From Antitrichia curtipendula (lineage: Eukaryota > Streptophyta > Bryopsida > Hypnales > Leucodontaceae), in the NCBI GenBank assembly GCA_951230915.1, contig OX579635.1, positions 10,912,001-10,976,000 of the forward strand: a DNA stretch of 64,000 nucleotides, given 5' to 3'. Of this stretch, positions 28,761 through 41,873 are shown in pieces (position 1 is the first letter of the stretch; the number at the start of each line of letters is the position of its first letter). Both the position numbers and the translations under genes were made by a program. Under the pieces are notes generated by a model. The model saw nothing but the letters and a program-made list of their open reading frames with translations, had not been told where the DNA came from and searched no databases.

Positions 28761-29735
28761 ATTTTGTCAGACGAAAGGTAGTACAGTTCATTGCTACTGA
28801 ATGTCATGTTGTTGCCACTCTCATCCTAAAGATTCTTGGCTTAAATGTACATTGGTTTGGAGCATACACTTATTGTATGCCCTTAATCTGAAACATCCCT
28901 TTTGGATGACTTCAAGGAGGGCTGGAGGATGGTTTAGAGAATCATCCAATTTTTTTGGGGGGGGTGCTTGAATGCGTTTCCAGATAATAGTATTTTATAT
29001 TCCTTCATCATGGTATTATTGAATTTTTAAAGAAGAAGATGTTTGATCCACATATCACCCTTGTAGTGTAATTTGGCCACTTTTTGCTATTTACTCTTGA
29101 GGTGAATTTTAGCCATAAAAATGACATTTTTTTGAATTTGAGGTCAACTAATGAATTGAAGATTGTCAAGTGTAGTTTCTACTTTAATTGAAAATTTTAA
29201 AGAATTGTTAAAATTCAATGTTTAATTGAAATATGAACTTTGAGCCTCCCGTCTAACCATGGTTTGTTGCCATTTTCTAATTTCTAATCACATGGTGTAT
29301 ATTATAGTTTAGAATATCATAGTACAAAGGAGATTTGCAGTATTGTTAACGAGGGCTTGTGACAACATATGCCAGCAAAGGACTGTGGCAATCTAATTTC
29401 CACATATTGCAAAATCTAAAAATCAGTACTCTGATACTCTACTTTTCTAGTTGTGTATCTATACATAATAAATAAATCATCTCTAAATGCTTTTGGAACC
29501 ATTTATTCAATGTTCAGTTCAAGTCAATCATTGGACACATTTGGGCATTCATGTAAGCTTAGATACAGGATCAATTCTTTGGACACATGTCGGTGGGGGT
29601 TACCTTACAGATGTCCATGGGGTAAAGCGGAAGCCATCCCACGGCAGCCTCTGAAATTCGTAGTCTTGCATATGTTATGATTCACTAACAATTTCATTTG
29701 TGCAACCCAGGGAAAGGAAAAGGAAACTTCACATA
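28761..29735. other. AT-rich spacer
   Basis: Mostly featureless. A short GC-richer patch at about 29590-29660 follows an acceptor-like CTTACAG and might be a remnant exon; the frames are too short to judge. Confidence 0.3.
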
Positions 29736-30598
29736 AGGTCGCCAACCTCATTCCTACCAATTAAGCAATTTACCGCATTTCCTTTACCGCATTTCCAGTA
29801 TGGAGTTGGTGAGGGGGGAAATCCTCCCTACGGAGAAATAGATTTGAGGAGGGTTCCAAAATTTATTCCTTTTTTTCCCTCAAAACAAAAATAATTACGA
29901 ATTTTTTTGGGGAAAGATTATGTTCAATCCATTCTTGTTATATAAGGCACCGCATTTCCAACCATAGTCTGGTTACAAAATTGACCATGCTTCAAAGTAG
30001 GTGATAATTGTGGCCTCCAATGTACATCTTGTGATCATTATAGATTTTCAATGTACACCTCCCTATCATTTTTGTTGCTTGAGTTGTCACCTAACCACAT
30101 GAGTTGTCACCCTAAACCACAATTGATTGGAAACAAAGCAATCTAACTAACGAAAAGAGGTAAGGTAGTGTGCTCTAAAAGCGCCCATCTTCTTGAAACC
30201 GCCCCTATTTTTAGGTGAAGAATGGAGATGGGGTGATCCTTAAATGGACCAGTTTAGCAATTGAATGCATTGAGGAAAAATGATTTTTCTATTGCAAGAG
30301 CCAATCATTGTCTTTGATTTCTGCACATCTCTTTACAAGTTGCAAGTGGACAGATTTTGGAAGACCTATGGTCACAAATAGGTGCCTATGCCCTGAATCT
30401 TTGAAAATTCATAAGTAATTCAAAAATGCTTGGAAAAATACAAAACCACTTGTATTAGGTACCACATCCATTTTTCTTTCTCTGAAAAATGATCTTAAAA
30501 TATTTCGTCCACGAAAGCCTGTGAAAAAGGCGGACCAGCCCTTAAATGGTCGCTTTAAGAGCATACTACCTTAGTGGTTGGGACGAAGTCGGCTACCT
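29736..30598. mobile_element. TA-flanked MITE, family K, copy 3, split by a family P MITE
   Basis: Left AGGTCGCCAACCTCATTCC, right GGACGAAGTCGGCTACCT, TA on both sides (29734-29735; 30599-30600). Without the nested element at 30163-30571 its length is about 450 bp. Confidence 0.7.
30163..30571. mobile_element. TA-flanked MITE, family P, copy 2, nested
   Basis: Left AGGTAGTGTGCTCTAAAAGC, right GCTTTAAGAGCATACTACCT, TA 30161-30162 and 30572-30573; 409 bp. It lies 25 bp from the right end of the family K element, giving a relative age: K inserted first, P later. Confidence 0.75.
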
Positions 30599-30701
30599 TA
30601 AAAATCTGGAAGTTAGAGTCTACCATACTCTAATTCCGTGGGTGGTGACCTTTTTGGGGTGTGTCTTCATTTTATTTATTTTTCCCTTACTACAAGTGAA
30701 C

Positions 30702-30809
30702 ATGAATGGCTTTGTCATTGGGAGTAGACTGGCCTACCCAGACACAAGAGAGAGACAAGTTTACATTGAAGAGCCTACTCGGACACATGTCGTAGGAACA
30801 CAGGCGTAA
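30702..30809 (+). CDS. exon-like ORF, unknown product
   Basis: After an acceptor-like CCCTTACTACAAG, ATG 30702 begins MNGFVIGSRLAYPDTRERQV and ends EPTRTHVVGTQA then TAA. It is 35 codons with balanced composition, unlike the AT-rich surroundings. It may be the last exon of a gene with long introns. Function not recognised. Confidence 0.3.
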   Translation: MNGFVIGSRLAYPDTRERQVYIEEPTRTHVVGTQA

Positions 30810-32546
30810 AACAGCAGAACCCAATTCTGATCTGGTATTTTTAAGGATAAGGATGAGATTGAACTGAAGCAGTTTCAATGATCCTGTGCAACAAAAACTC
30901 AGAATCTCTCATGACCAGCATGAATAACAACAATTGATGCATGTGAGTACTTAGTTAGGCCCAACTTCACCCAATTTCTACAACTTGATAATGCAGGCTA
31001 CATGAAATTTTATCGATGAAAAACCTCCAAGTCAAAAATCTAACTAATTGCAAAACACATGTTTTCAAAATCATTTGAGCATGGGTGCGGTACAAAGTGT
31101 ACAATCTGAAATGACTTCTGTAAGTAAAGGATTGATTTTTGCTTCCTAGTGAGTGTAACACAAACAGTACCTCTCCACAACCTACTATTGAAGAATTGAA
31201 GATTCATACTGTAACATGATAAGTGCTAGTCCGCTAATCTCCACTTTGAGTTGAATTTTTCAATTCTTGAAATGCCTGGTTTCTGTGTAAAGCAGAGTGC
31301 TGTTGTTGTAACCGCGCAATACAAAATGACCTAAAATTTGCTACAATGAATTAAAGGATCAATGAACCTCTCACCTCTATGAAAGAGCTCGGAGTGTGTG
31401 CACAAATCAGAGGCTGCCAAAGTTGATATGTAAGTTATCCCAATTGTAGACAGAGAAGAGAACGATTTGTCCCCCTATCTGTAATAGACTAGAACAATAA
31501 CACTGGGAATCAAAATCAGATCAGAATTGACCTCCAAAGTACAAACAAAGGCATGCAAAATATTCTGTACCATTGTTAAATCGCGAGGGCTTAAAATTCA
31601 GAGGCAGTGAGGAAAGGTGAGGAGGAGGGACAGAAAAGTGGCAATGACCAATGTAAAGGATTGGAGCAGGTATGTAAGTTAGCCTGTGTCATGACTGTGG
31701 TAATAAGCTTCCCAACCCCCAACACAATTTCAGCTTACTTAATATTATAATGTTATGATGTTACACATTGAAAATTTGAAATGCAGCTTCTAGTAATAAA
31801 CTTAGGTGCCGGATTAGGTTTAGCAAGAAACTGACAGAGCCCCAGAAAAAAGGGTTTCCAGTTGCATCATTGCTGAAGTTTTTTCTTGTGCAGGAGAGCT
31901 TCTAATAACTGAGTGAGTTGGGGATCTCAAATGGAAACCTTAAAGACACCTAACTTAAAGTAGACAAGCTTATTACCACCCTGATTTGCAATGTTGGGAC
32001 CAACTTCAAGATGGGGGGCACATATTTTCGCAAATCAAACCCAAGTGGAATTATAGTTTTCCCATTAAAATTGTAATTTATGTGAATTTTTGAAGTAGTC
32101 TACCCTGAAATTACAAAACCACCCATAGATTAGAGTCATAAATGTTTCATAAACAATCTTTAACAACCCAAATCAATAATTAAGTATTCACCTTTAATAG
32201 AGTGACACATTATCACTTGTTGTCATAAAAAATTTGATTTTGTCATAAAAAAAATGGATTTGGATGTTTTTTGGATGGAATTGGATCCGAAGTAGGGTGA
32301 CGGAATTGGGTTGGTTTGCTAATGGAATTGGGAAGCAAATGGTATTGGTTTGTTCTACCTTAATGTCCAAAATTCCATACAAACGAGAGCTGCATCTTAG
32401 ATTGGAGATGTTAGTAGTAAGGTATGCGGCCTGTTTCCAACTAGGGTCCCATTTGTACAAGATAGGGTGATCTATTTTCATGAATGAAGGGCATATGATG
32501 TCGATTAGGGCCTTCATTATTGTGTGATGAATAACACATTGACACC
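30810..32546. other. spacer, mixed composition, no recognised gene
   Basis: Somewhat less AT-rich than later regions. No ORF or paired termini could be supported. Confidence 0.3.
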
Positions 32547-32549
32547 TAA

Positions 32550-32991
32550 GAGCATCTTCAATCCGGCCTTTACTCAAGCTCAACAACAATATATTGCCAT
32601 TAGTCAACAAAAGCGAGGCCCCAATGCGAGCAATATTGTACTCAACACTTTTGCGGGCTCTTCAAGAAGAAGCCTTTACATGGCAAATTCATGTTCTTTG
32701 TTGTATCCTTGACCATGCTCGGCACTTCAATGGTCAGCGCAATCATGGTGACAATTGAGTAACCAACAAATCATGAACATGCAATTCAACTTATGTAACC
32801 CTACTTTTTCAAATTAATGCACCATAAAAGCAGTTGTTTTGCCTAGGCAACCAAAGTAGAGTTTGTGATGGCATTTGCAGGTTGAGGCACAACAAACTAC
32901 AACCAATTTGTTAACTTCAAGGCCTCTCAAACTGACTCTAAACATAGTGATGTAGTGCCAAATAACATGGTCCGGATTGCTCAAGATGCTC
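32550..32991. mobile_element. PIF/Harbinger-like MITE
   Basis: TAA 32547-32549, then GAGCATCTTCAATCCGG; right end CCGGATTGCTCAAGATGCTC, then TAA 32992-32994; 442 bp. The three-base TWA duplication and the GAGCATCT terminus are typical of plant PIF/Harbinger (Tourist-like) MITEs. Confidence 0.7.
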
Positions 32992-32994
32992 TAA

Positions 32995-34361
32995 TGAAGT
33001 TATTAAGACCAATTTTAAGTTTTAAGCTTCTTGGAAATAGGTTTGTTTATACATCGAGAACAAGCCAGATTGTAATTTACACTTGCTTAGGTTCTACTAA
33101 TTCCAAATTTGATGGAGAATTAGAAAAAAATAGTGCAATATGAAATGAAATTTAGCTAGTATAGAAGGTTGTGAGTTCCTCTAAGTTCCTTGACTATAGA
33201 ATCTTGGCCACAATAGCAAGCTAATGTGGATGAGAGACTGCCATGTTGGATAATAGTTTAGTTTTTTTTCCAATTTTTTCCAATTTTTTTAATTAAAAAA
33301 AAATATGAATTATTCCGACCAACACTAGCTAGTTCACAAAATTAGAAACGGGCCTGAAACAACCCTCCAATGCCTCTTCCAAAAGTCAAATGTTTTCATT
33401 ATTTCTACTCCATTGCTAGATAAATTATCCCCCCATCATTGCTCAATTAGACATATGCTTAAACACTTAACATTGTTGGGAAATAGGTCAAATAGTGTAT
33501 TTCTCCTATGAAAAATGGTCTTGGACTTATAGTTATCCACAATGAAGTAAATTTTTTTTTTCATTTTCAAAATCTAACTGTACAGATGTTTAAAGAGCTT
33601 GCTTATTAGTAAGCATATCAATTTTGAGTGCAAAATTGCATAAGAATTGTGAGATTATAACAAGAGAAATGCATGTTTTTTTTGTTTTTAGTATGCTATC
33701 TCTACCCACAATGTTTCAAAAAATTGCACATAAGAGTTTTTTTGGGGATTGAAGGTGACATGAATAACTACAAATAGTGCTAGCATACTAAAATAAATTT
33801 TTGAAAAACTTAATTTCACATGAAAAGCTATAAAATTCATTACACAATCCACCTTGCAATTTTTTCTATGTAAATAGGAATTGCAAATAACTCCAAATTA
33901 ACATTTTCATGTTTACATTTTCAATAGTAAAAATCATAAAAACACTTTATTCTTTCCGTTGGGACCATTTTCAAAGTAAATGGATATGTACATTTTCTTA
34001 GATTTCAAATCAAGTAAAATTGGCAAACTTTGTTCAAAGTCATAAATTGAGTAAAATTTGCAGACTTTATTTCTTACTAATGGTACATAATTATATGCCT
34101 TTGAGGACCTCTTAAAAACCAATCATTTAACTTTTTCAATGAAAAATGAAAGATTTAATATTTGACCTTAAAAACTGCCCATAATTTTTTTTGAAACAGT
34201 CAAAGAATTTAACTGCCCACACCAAATGAGCTTGAAATTTCAGACTGACCATACATGGTCAATTGGACAGGTAAGGGTTAACTATTTGCATTACTCATAG
34301 TACAATGATATGTGACTAGGCGTAGACAAGATAAATGGCACACGAAGATCTTTATGATCCA
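32995..34361. other. AT-rich spacer, nothing recognised
   Basis: Only simple A/T runs and chance frames. Confidence 0.35.
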
Positions 34362-34365
34362 TTAA

Positions 34366-35262
34366 CCCCTAAAGTTCCATGACTATGTTTTCACCGAAAA
34401 CACTGAAGAACTGCCATTTTTAGTATAAGTACCAAAATTTTGAATTTTTTTTTGACACATGTAACCATAGGATCCTCTAGTATGCTGACTTGAGAACATG
34501 TGGTAAAAATTTCAGAAATTTCCACTACGTGGATTGCAAGATATAAGCATTCCAAATCACTAAAGTCGTTTTTTTGAACTTGCAAAAAATCAGGCAGCTG
34601 CACTTCACAAGCTCACTTTTCTATGAAAAAATGTCCAAAATGGTGGTGCTTCTTTTGATTCATTTTCCTAGACAAGTTGTCTACATGCATAAAAAATTTC
34701 ACATCACTTAGAATTGTACAGAATATAGGAAGAAAATAGTAAGTAGAACAAAGTAGAGAATGATTCAAAATACAAAAGTGTTAAGAATTCCGATATGGAA
34801 TTGAAAATGACAATTTCAATGGTCGAAATTTTGTAATAAACATTCTACATCCTATAATTTTATTTTTTTCAAAAAATATTGAAAATTGAATAAAATAAAA
34901 GACTTCATAGTTTATTCTAGAGTAGAGATTCCATAACTCGTAACTTTTGACTCATTGGTCTAAATGGAATGATTCAAAGCTTTACATGTATATATAACTC
35001 TAGAAAACCAATTTCAAATTTTTATTTCTGAAAAAATTGATTACAAAAATCTGCCCAATCTGCTTGGCCGAGAAAAAAAGTAACATATTAGGCCATAACT
35101 TTTGACTCGTATTTTCAAATGTCATGAATTTAGTGCATATGAAAGATATTCCTTGCATACAACTTCTATTAGAATTTCAGTCACAAATATGGAAATATCC
35201 AGTCACAGGTACCTGCCCAAATTTTTTATACTACCAAAAAACGCATGTTGGTCCTTTAGGAG
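34366..35262. mobile_element. piggyBac-like element C
   Basis: TTAA 34362-34365, CCCCTAAAGTTCC left, GGTCCTTTAGGAG right, TTAA 35263-35266; 897 bp, non-coding. Confidence 0.7.
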
Positions 35263-35266
35263 TTAA

Positions 35267-37080
35267 ATTAATTGTGTCTTTTTGAGTATCATTTTGTTAT
35301 CCATGCAAGTATTTTTCCACCAATACAATTACATCATAATTGGATTCAAAGGCAAGAGTGGATGGATAAAAGAGACAATTCTATTATGAGTGTCTATGAA
35401 AATAACACCTAAAATCGTCCAAATAAGGATTTGAGTTTCATGTCCTTCATTAATTTGTCTATATTTGGATAATGTATGAATAAGCTATAAATTTGCAAAG
35501 TACTACAAATAGGTGTTTCTAAAGCTCCCATGTTTTGAAGACTTCTACTTTATTTAAGAATCTAGATACAAAGGTTTAGTAAAAATATCACAATTAGGTG
35601 CAATTATCTAGCACCCATCATTGCAAACTCCTCAAATTGGCACTCTAGTCTCTAGATTTTTATTTATTTTTTATTTTCTCAATTTGATGAGTCTTTCATA
35701 TAAAAAGGTCTAAAAAGATTGTTTACATCATAATTGGTAGAAGTCCCTATAAATATGGTATATATTTTTTGGAAAGTTTGGAAGTGATCCATACACTTCC
35801 ATTTGCCATTCCTAGTGTCTAAAGTGTTAGTTAGAGGGTTAGAGGATTGAAACAGGTTTAGGCCCTGATAGCCAAAGTAGTAGAAATATCAAAATTAGAC
35901 TTTTACCTAAAGATACATGTGATAGGTCACAAGCAAGATAGAATGGGTTTTCAGGAGTTCATTAGAGTCCTACAACCTACAAATCTCTATGAAAAATTTA
36001 CGTATAGGTCACCATCTATTTTGCAAGAATTAGAAAAAGTCATGTTTAATCTTGTAGGTAAAATTCCATGGTTCCAATATATGTGCAACCGAAGGTCGAT
36101 GTGAACCACCATAATGGTTCACTTTTTAGAAAATATAAAATGTAAACATTATTCGGTAATCTACAAGCCCGGAAGTGCTAGCACTCTGGATTAAACTACA
36201 ACCACTAGTTAAGGAGTGTTTTAGTACACAGTAGCAATGGGAACATGGGGGGGGTAAGGCAAAATATTAAAAAAGGCCATTAAGAGAAAAGAAGGAGAAA
36301 ATTTGAGGAGAAAAATGGGGATTTAAAATTAAAAAGACTCTAAGTAAAATTTGATAAATTAACCAAACTAGACAAATGGTAAAATGTTTAGAAAATAAAA
36401 ATAAAATCATAAAAATGGAAAATAAATATAGAGAAAAGTTAGAAATAAAAAAGAACTATCAAATATAAAAAATATAAAATAAAAACCACAAAATAGAAAG
36501 TAAGAAATAAAAAAGGAAAAGGAAAACCAAAATACTACAAATGGAAAATGAAGCTAAAAGTAAATTGAAAACCACAAAAAATAATAAATATGGAAAAATA
36601 CAAAACAAGCTAGCAAATTCAAAACTACTACTAAAATACTAGAATAGTGAAGGAATCACTAAAGTAGGATTAAAACAATAAAATGGGAGAAAAAATAGTA
36701 AATTAGGGGATTTTGCACTAAATTGGCGCAATTTGCACTAATTTGACGTGTTTTACACTATTTTATCAATTTCTTAGTAAATTAGAGTTCCGTGAATGTA
36801 ATTAGTGAAATAAAGTTGTTAAGAATTTGGGTATAGGCAAAATTAAAGTTTGGCTCTCTCACTTCTTCCAATTTTCTCTCAATTTTGTGTGTATGTGTGT
36901 TCTGGAAAGAATTTCGTGTTTTATGAGTTTTTCAAGCATGAATTGTTAGAGATTTAAGAAAGGAACCATGTAGGAACAATTTGTTGATAATTTTCATCAT
37001 TTTATGGAAGGAAATGAGTGAAAAATGGAGGGTTTTGATGGAAAAATGGAGGGTTAGATGGAAAAATGTTTGAGAATGAG
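35267..37080. other. AT-rich spacer with A-rich low-complexity DNA
   Basis: 36240-36700 is strongly purine/A-rich on the + strand (AAATAAAAATAAAATCATAA and similar). No gene recognised. Confidence 0.35.
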
Positions 37081-37445
37081 GGTAGAATTTGAATAGAGAT
37101 TTGAACTGCCCACTTTAGCAAGCAATGAGGGAACATGGCAACTTAGATGGAGCTAAAATTGGTGAAGAGATGCATCTTCAAGATGGCTTTCCAAACATTC
37201 TAGGCTTGACCCATTTAGAGCATGGAAAAGACATTGGTGGCCGATTTAGCGCAAGGAGGTTAGTTGCCGCCACCAAGAAAGACTGTCAACTTTGGCGAGC
37301 AATTGCAAGAGGCTAGCAGAGCTAAATGACCTGAATTTTTGGGAGGATGAAGATGGAAAAGCTAGCTTTCCAGAAAGCTATGGCTTGCCCAATTCAAAGT
37401 AAGATCAAAGACGGGATAACCAAATTAGTGCGAGGAGGTTTGCTA
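37080..37445. repeat. two-copy repeat resembling a retrotransposon leader
   Basis: GGCTTTCCAAACATTCTAGG ... GCGCAAGGAGGTTAGTTGCC (about 37182-37270) and GCTAGCTTTCCAGAAAGC ... GTGCGAGGAGGTTTGCTACC (about 37360-37447) are diverged copies about 177 bp apart. The phrase GCTAGCTTTCCAGAAAGC also recalls the tandem repeats at 4600-5230. Confidence 0.45.
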
Positions 37446-40400
37446 CCATGTTGCGATGACTATTATTTTCTTTTGGGTTGTTTTATGATCCTTTTTCTGC
37501 TATGCTGAATAAAAAAATTGTAATGATTGATTACAATACCTTCTTGCCTTATTTTGATTGAATAGGTTATTGCACATGTATTGGACATTTTTGTAGGATG
37601 TGAATATTTGAAAAGAGATGCATGGATGTTGAGAGTGATTTTTTTAGGGTTTAAAGGTAAGTGCAAAAGTGTTGTCCAAATTAGGTTAAAATTAGGGTTG
37701 GGATGTGTGAATGATTAAGTGGAGGTAAAACTCTAATTGCCTAAAATGAGTGGGTGAGTGTATTAGGATTAGATTTAAGGACTTGGTGGGGTGCATGGAT
37801 CAATGCATGGATTGAATTAGGTGTTTTGGTTGAATGGAATGTGTTGTGAGTAGTTTTTAGGGCCCCATTTATTCCGATTTTGGATCCAAATTAGGCATTT
37901 TTTTGAGATTTTGGTTTAAGAGGTTGCCCCAACCTTCTAGAGCACGTGTTAAGGTGATTTGGGGATGGTAAAACACATATTTGGATGATTTAAGGATGCT
38001 TCCCTTTTTTGTTTAGAAACATTTAATTAAAAATTGATCAAAAAAATTGATTTTGGAGTCCGTTGCTTGAAAGACAAGATAGTTAGAGGTCCCATACACT
38101 CCCCCTCGGCCACACTCTAGGGGTGATTTTTTGCCACAAAGTAAAAAATCATTCATAGTCAAAGAGAGTTGTTTTTAGTATAAAAACATGCAAGGAGCTC
38201 AACAATAAAGTTGGTTTGCCAAATTCTCTAGTACGGGAATAATTCCTTAGAGGAGGAATTAAATCAAGAGGTTTGATTTTAGATCCTCCCATTATTAGTG
38301 TAAATTCAAAGTATAGACTTGCAATTAGCATTTGGAGACTTACTAGAAGCTACCCAAGAACTTTTATATTTTTTTGAATTGCAGAAGAGGACTCCATAGG
38401 AAGTCAACCATGTTTACCATTCATATAAATTACCTAGGTAGCAGTAAAATCTCACTAAAAATGAGGATATGTTTATTTGTGTTAATAAAGCATCCTTTAA
38501 ATTTTAGAGGCTTTCCAACATTAGCAAGTATTGAAACCGGCAACTGCATTGAATACCGGGAGAATTTATAGTTTGGCGAAGAGTTGACTGGGATACCAGG
38601 AGCCTACAATGTCCAAATGATGCAAATGAGGGGTCTTATTTTACTCCTTAAAAACCTTCCAAACACTCCTAGATAGTTAATTTTGTTGGAAAATGCAAAT
38701 TCCAATTAATGGAATTTTTGACATTTCCTTGGAATTATTGTTTGTGGTTTTTACAAGCATGAATGACTTGGGAGGAGGGTATGGGGTTTCATAGACTAAT
38801 TTGGGCCTTATAAACACAATGGAACAATTTGTTTTTAAATTCAAGTTGTTCCATAAAAGATAGAGAAGGTCTAGCAGTAGATTTGATTTTTTTAGCATAA
38901 TTAGTGGTAATTTAAAGGTAGTTTTGGAAATATCTAAGGAAAAATCAAGGACTTGTTTTGGTCAAGATCTCAAATTCTAAATGAATCTTGTCTTTAAAAA
39001 AATCCAAGATTAAATAAAGATTATTTTTGAAATTACCTTTAGGTTTATTAGGGTTAATTTTCAAAATATCCAGGTAATTTAGGAAAATATCAACGAGTAA
39101 ACAAAGGAAAGGGAGGGCTTGGACGAGAATATAAGGCCCCTCTTTTGTTGTTTCCAATGCCCCTATTTGTTTTGTATTGGCCATTTTGTAGCCACATACT
39201 TCTTTTTCTTAAAACCACCAACGTTGGCGGTTTCATGTTTTTAGGCCTATTCGATCAACTTTTGTATTCTTTTTTTTATTTTCAAGTTTATTTTCAAGTC
39301 TCCAAGTGTGGAACGCTTTTTGAAGGATATGGGGGGCCCTTCAAGTCGATTGTTTTTTGTATCTTGGTAATTTTGATTTCTTAAGTACTTTTTGAATCCA
39401 TACTAACACCTAAGGACGTCTCGGCCAAATTATAGTGACGTTGTTAGTTGGGAAATTTTGTTTTTGTTTTAAGTCTTTTTAAGTTCTAATTTTGGGAGGT
39501 TTGGTCCACCAAAATGTTATTTATATATGAAGTAAGTTAACATTCAAATCATCTGAATTTGACAAAAGAGGCCATTGAGACTTGAATTTTGAAATGAAAA
39601 ACTAAATTTTTGGTGAATCCTAAAGTGAGATTTATACACTCAAACTTATGATTTTCAAATACGAAAGCAAAAACTTTCATAATTGAAGTCTAAATTCTCA
39701 TAGTTGCAAGTCTCTCATATAAAATATGTTAAATATTAACAATCAAATGAACAAGAAAACTTGAGTTGACAACTTTAGAATCTTAGGAGTTGACTATTGG
39801 AAGGAGAGATATTTTGAGAAAATATTTGCATTCAATTGAAGTTGACCCTTACAAGTTGGTTTGAAACTTTGATTCCTTCACCTATTCATGTAATTTGCTG
39901 GTTAGTTATTAAATTGGATTCCATTAGGGGCTATTACGTTAGGGTCTTGGTTGTTGTCGTTTTATTAGGCCTAATAAGCCAAATAGAAGAAGACAAAATC
40001 AAATTTAAAATTAACAAAAAAACTAATAAACAATTGGGGAATAGTAATTTAAAGATTTGATTTGATTTAAGACCTATTAGGATGGTTTGAGTATTAAAAA
40101 TAGTTCTAAAAAATATAGGAATTATCAAAATACTTTGAAAACTAATAAACTCTATAATAATTAGTGTGGAATTGAATTATAGGAAAAATCCATCCATATA
40201 AGGTTTTAAAACTAAAACTATTTCAATTATTTAGGCATGATGGAGAGCGATGGTTATTATGAGACTATTATGGTTGTGGTTTGCAAGAACAACACTGTTG
40301 ATGGAGAGATCTATTAAATTTACCACTTTCTTTTGATTTTTTATTTATTGGCTTAGAATAGAGATAGGAATTAAAAATTTAACAATTAGACCATAGTTTT

Positions 40401-41416
40401 AGAATTCAGATTGGAACTTAGAATATCCCAGATAATTCTTAGAGGTTTTCAAAAATATCTTACACTTAAAAAAGAATTAAAAATTAAGAAAGTTGTAGGT
40501 GGATGAACTTTAGATGGTAGAATTGAATGAAATTTGTAAGTTCATCCAAAGGAATACTCTAAATTTAGATTCAATTAGAAAATCTTGTAAAGATTTTAGA
40601 ACTAATTTACACTTTTAAACTAATTCGTTTTTAAAGAAATTGCAAATGGATGAAGTTTGAGCATATAATTGGATGGTCTTTTGTCTTTGACTGCAAGTAG
40701 GTTAAATGTCAGACTTGAAAAGTAGAATTAATTAAAAAACTAACACTAAAATTTGGAGTGATTTTGAATTAGTTTACTACTAAAATTTGATGGATGAAGT
40801 TTGATAGGCTAATTTATTGGTAAACTTCATCCTTAGATATCTTTTGGCTGAGAAGGTCTGAATTTAGCATATTTTATCATTTTGGAAAAGGAAAATTATT
40901 CTCTATAGGTTAGGCTAGGTTAAATTTTCAATTGGATTAGGTCTCATTTTTAAAATCTCGTGCTTTGATGGATTAGCCAAAATCTTCAAATTTCTAACTT
41001 TTAGGTGTTTTTAGTGATTTAGATTTGTTTTTGGCATTAAAATATTACAAATAGAGAGTCCATTGCTTGGAAGGTGTGAATTGGACTAGAATTTGGGCAC
41101 GACTAGGATAAATTAATCAACTAATTTGTCAGAACCCGTATGCATGTTTTGACTCAAGGGGTGGAGTTAAAAAAACTCACAAAAGTTGTTTTAAAATTCA
41201 TTCATAAACTTAACTCAATGAAAATTCATGAAAATTAATACTTATAGAATTCAGAACCAGTCTAAATATATTTACAAATGTCTAGTGGGACTTTCACACC
41301 AAATCTTTTGGAAAGTGCAAATTTTAATATAAGATTGTGAAAGGTTGTACATCATTGGTTCTTACAAAGAGTGGTTAGATTTGGTGGTGTGTTTGTTTAG
41401 GTTTAGTGTTAGAAAT
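37446..41416. mobile_element. probable decayed LTR-element-like repeat region
   Basis: No coding domain survives. The part 40390-41090 is a diverged copy of sequence at 61545-61750 and 63301-63720: shared phrases include GATGGATGAAGTTT, TTTTGGCTGAGAAGGT against TTTTGCTAAGAAGGTT, and ATTCTTAGAGGTTTTC against AATCTTAAGAGGTTTCTAG. It is a dispersed repeat of unknown class. Confidence 0.35.
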
Positions 41417-41873
41417 CACTACACTAAAGATGATATTTAGTGTTGAGTGACATTTAGTGTTTTTACCCCCCTACTAGCTACAACACTAAATCTGAACTTG
41501 TCCACAATTAGTGTTAGACTTGAATGTGCCGGCTGCAAACTTCAGAGCCTTGTAACTTTTGCAAAAATTCTTCAAATAAGGAAATGAGATGTTTTTCGGC
41601 ATGTACAAAAATTGTAGATGCTGAAAAACATCTCATTTCCTTATTTGAAGAATTTTTGCAAAAGTTACAAGGCTCTGAAGTTTGCAGCCGCCTAGCCCTA
41701 ATCGGTCCGATTCTGTCCGTGAACAGTGATATTCCGTCTGATATGACAACTCTGGTTCACATTTAGTGTTTGAATTGACATTTAATGTTACTTACTTTCA
41801 TAGGGTAATTGGCTTTTAGTGTATGCCTTCGTATTTAGTGTACAAGACACTAAATATCATCTTTAGTGTAGTG
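41417..41873. mobile_element. CACTA-like MITE
   Basis: Left CACTACACTAAAGATGATA and right TATCATCTTTAGTGTAGTG form a ~27-bp perfect inverted repeat; 457 bp. Subterminal TTTAGTGT/ACACTAAA motifs recur at least six times, as in CACTA (En/Spm) elements where they bind transposase. A clear 3-bp target duplication was not found (AAT versus CAC). The centre is the hairpin annotated below. Confidence 0.65.
41530..41690. repeat. near-perfect hairpin, 73-bp arms
   Basis: Left arm 41530-41602, right arm 41618-41690, loop 15 nt; essentially one mismatch. Such long, perfect pairing suggests either recent formation or selection, and a transcript would be a good substrate for small-RNA processing. The open frame passing through it is a by-product. 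Confidence 0.85.

Noticed and set aside
32194..32610. 138-codon - strand ORF
   Set aside because: It overlaps the left end of the PIF/Harbinger-like MITE and has no recognisable domain.
41524..41766. 80-codon ORF as a gene
   Set aside because: It simply runs through both arms of the hairpin; the two halves encode complementary-strand sequence.
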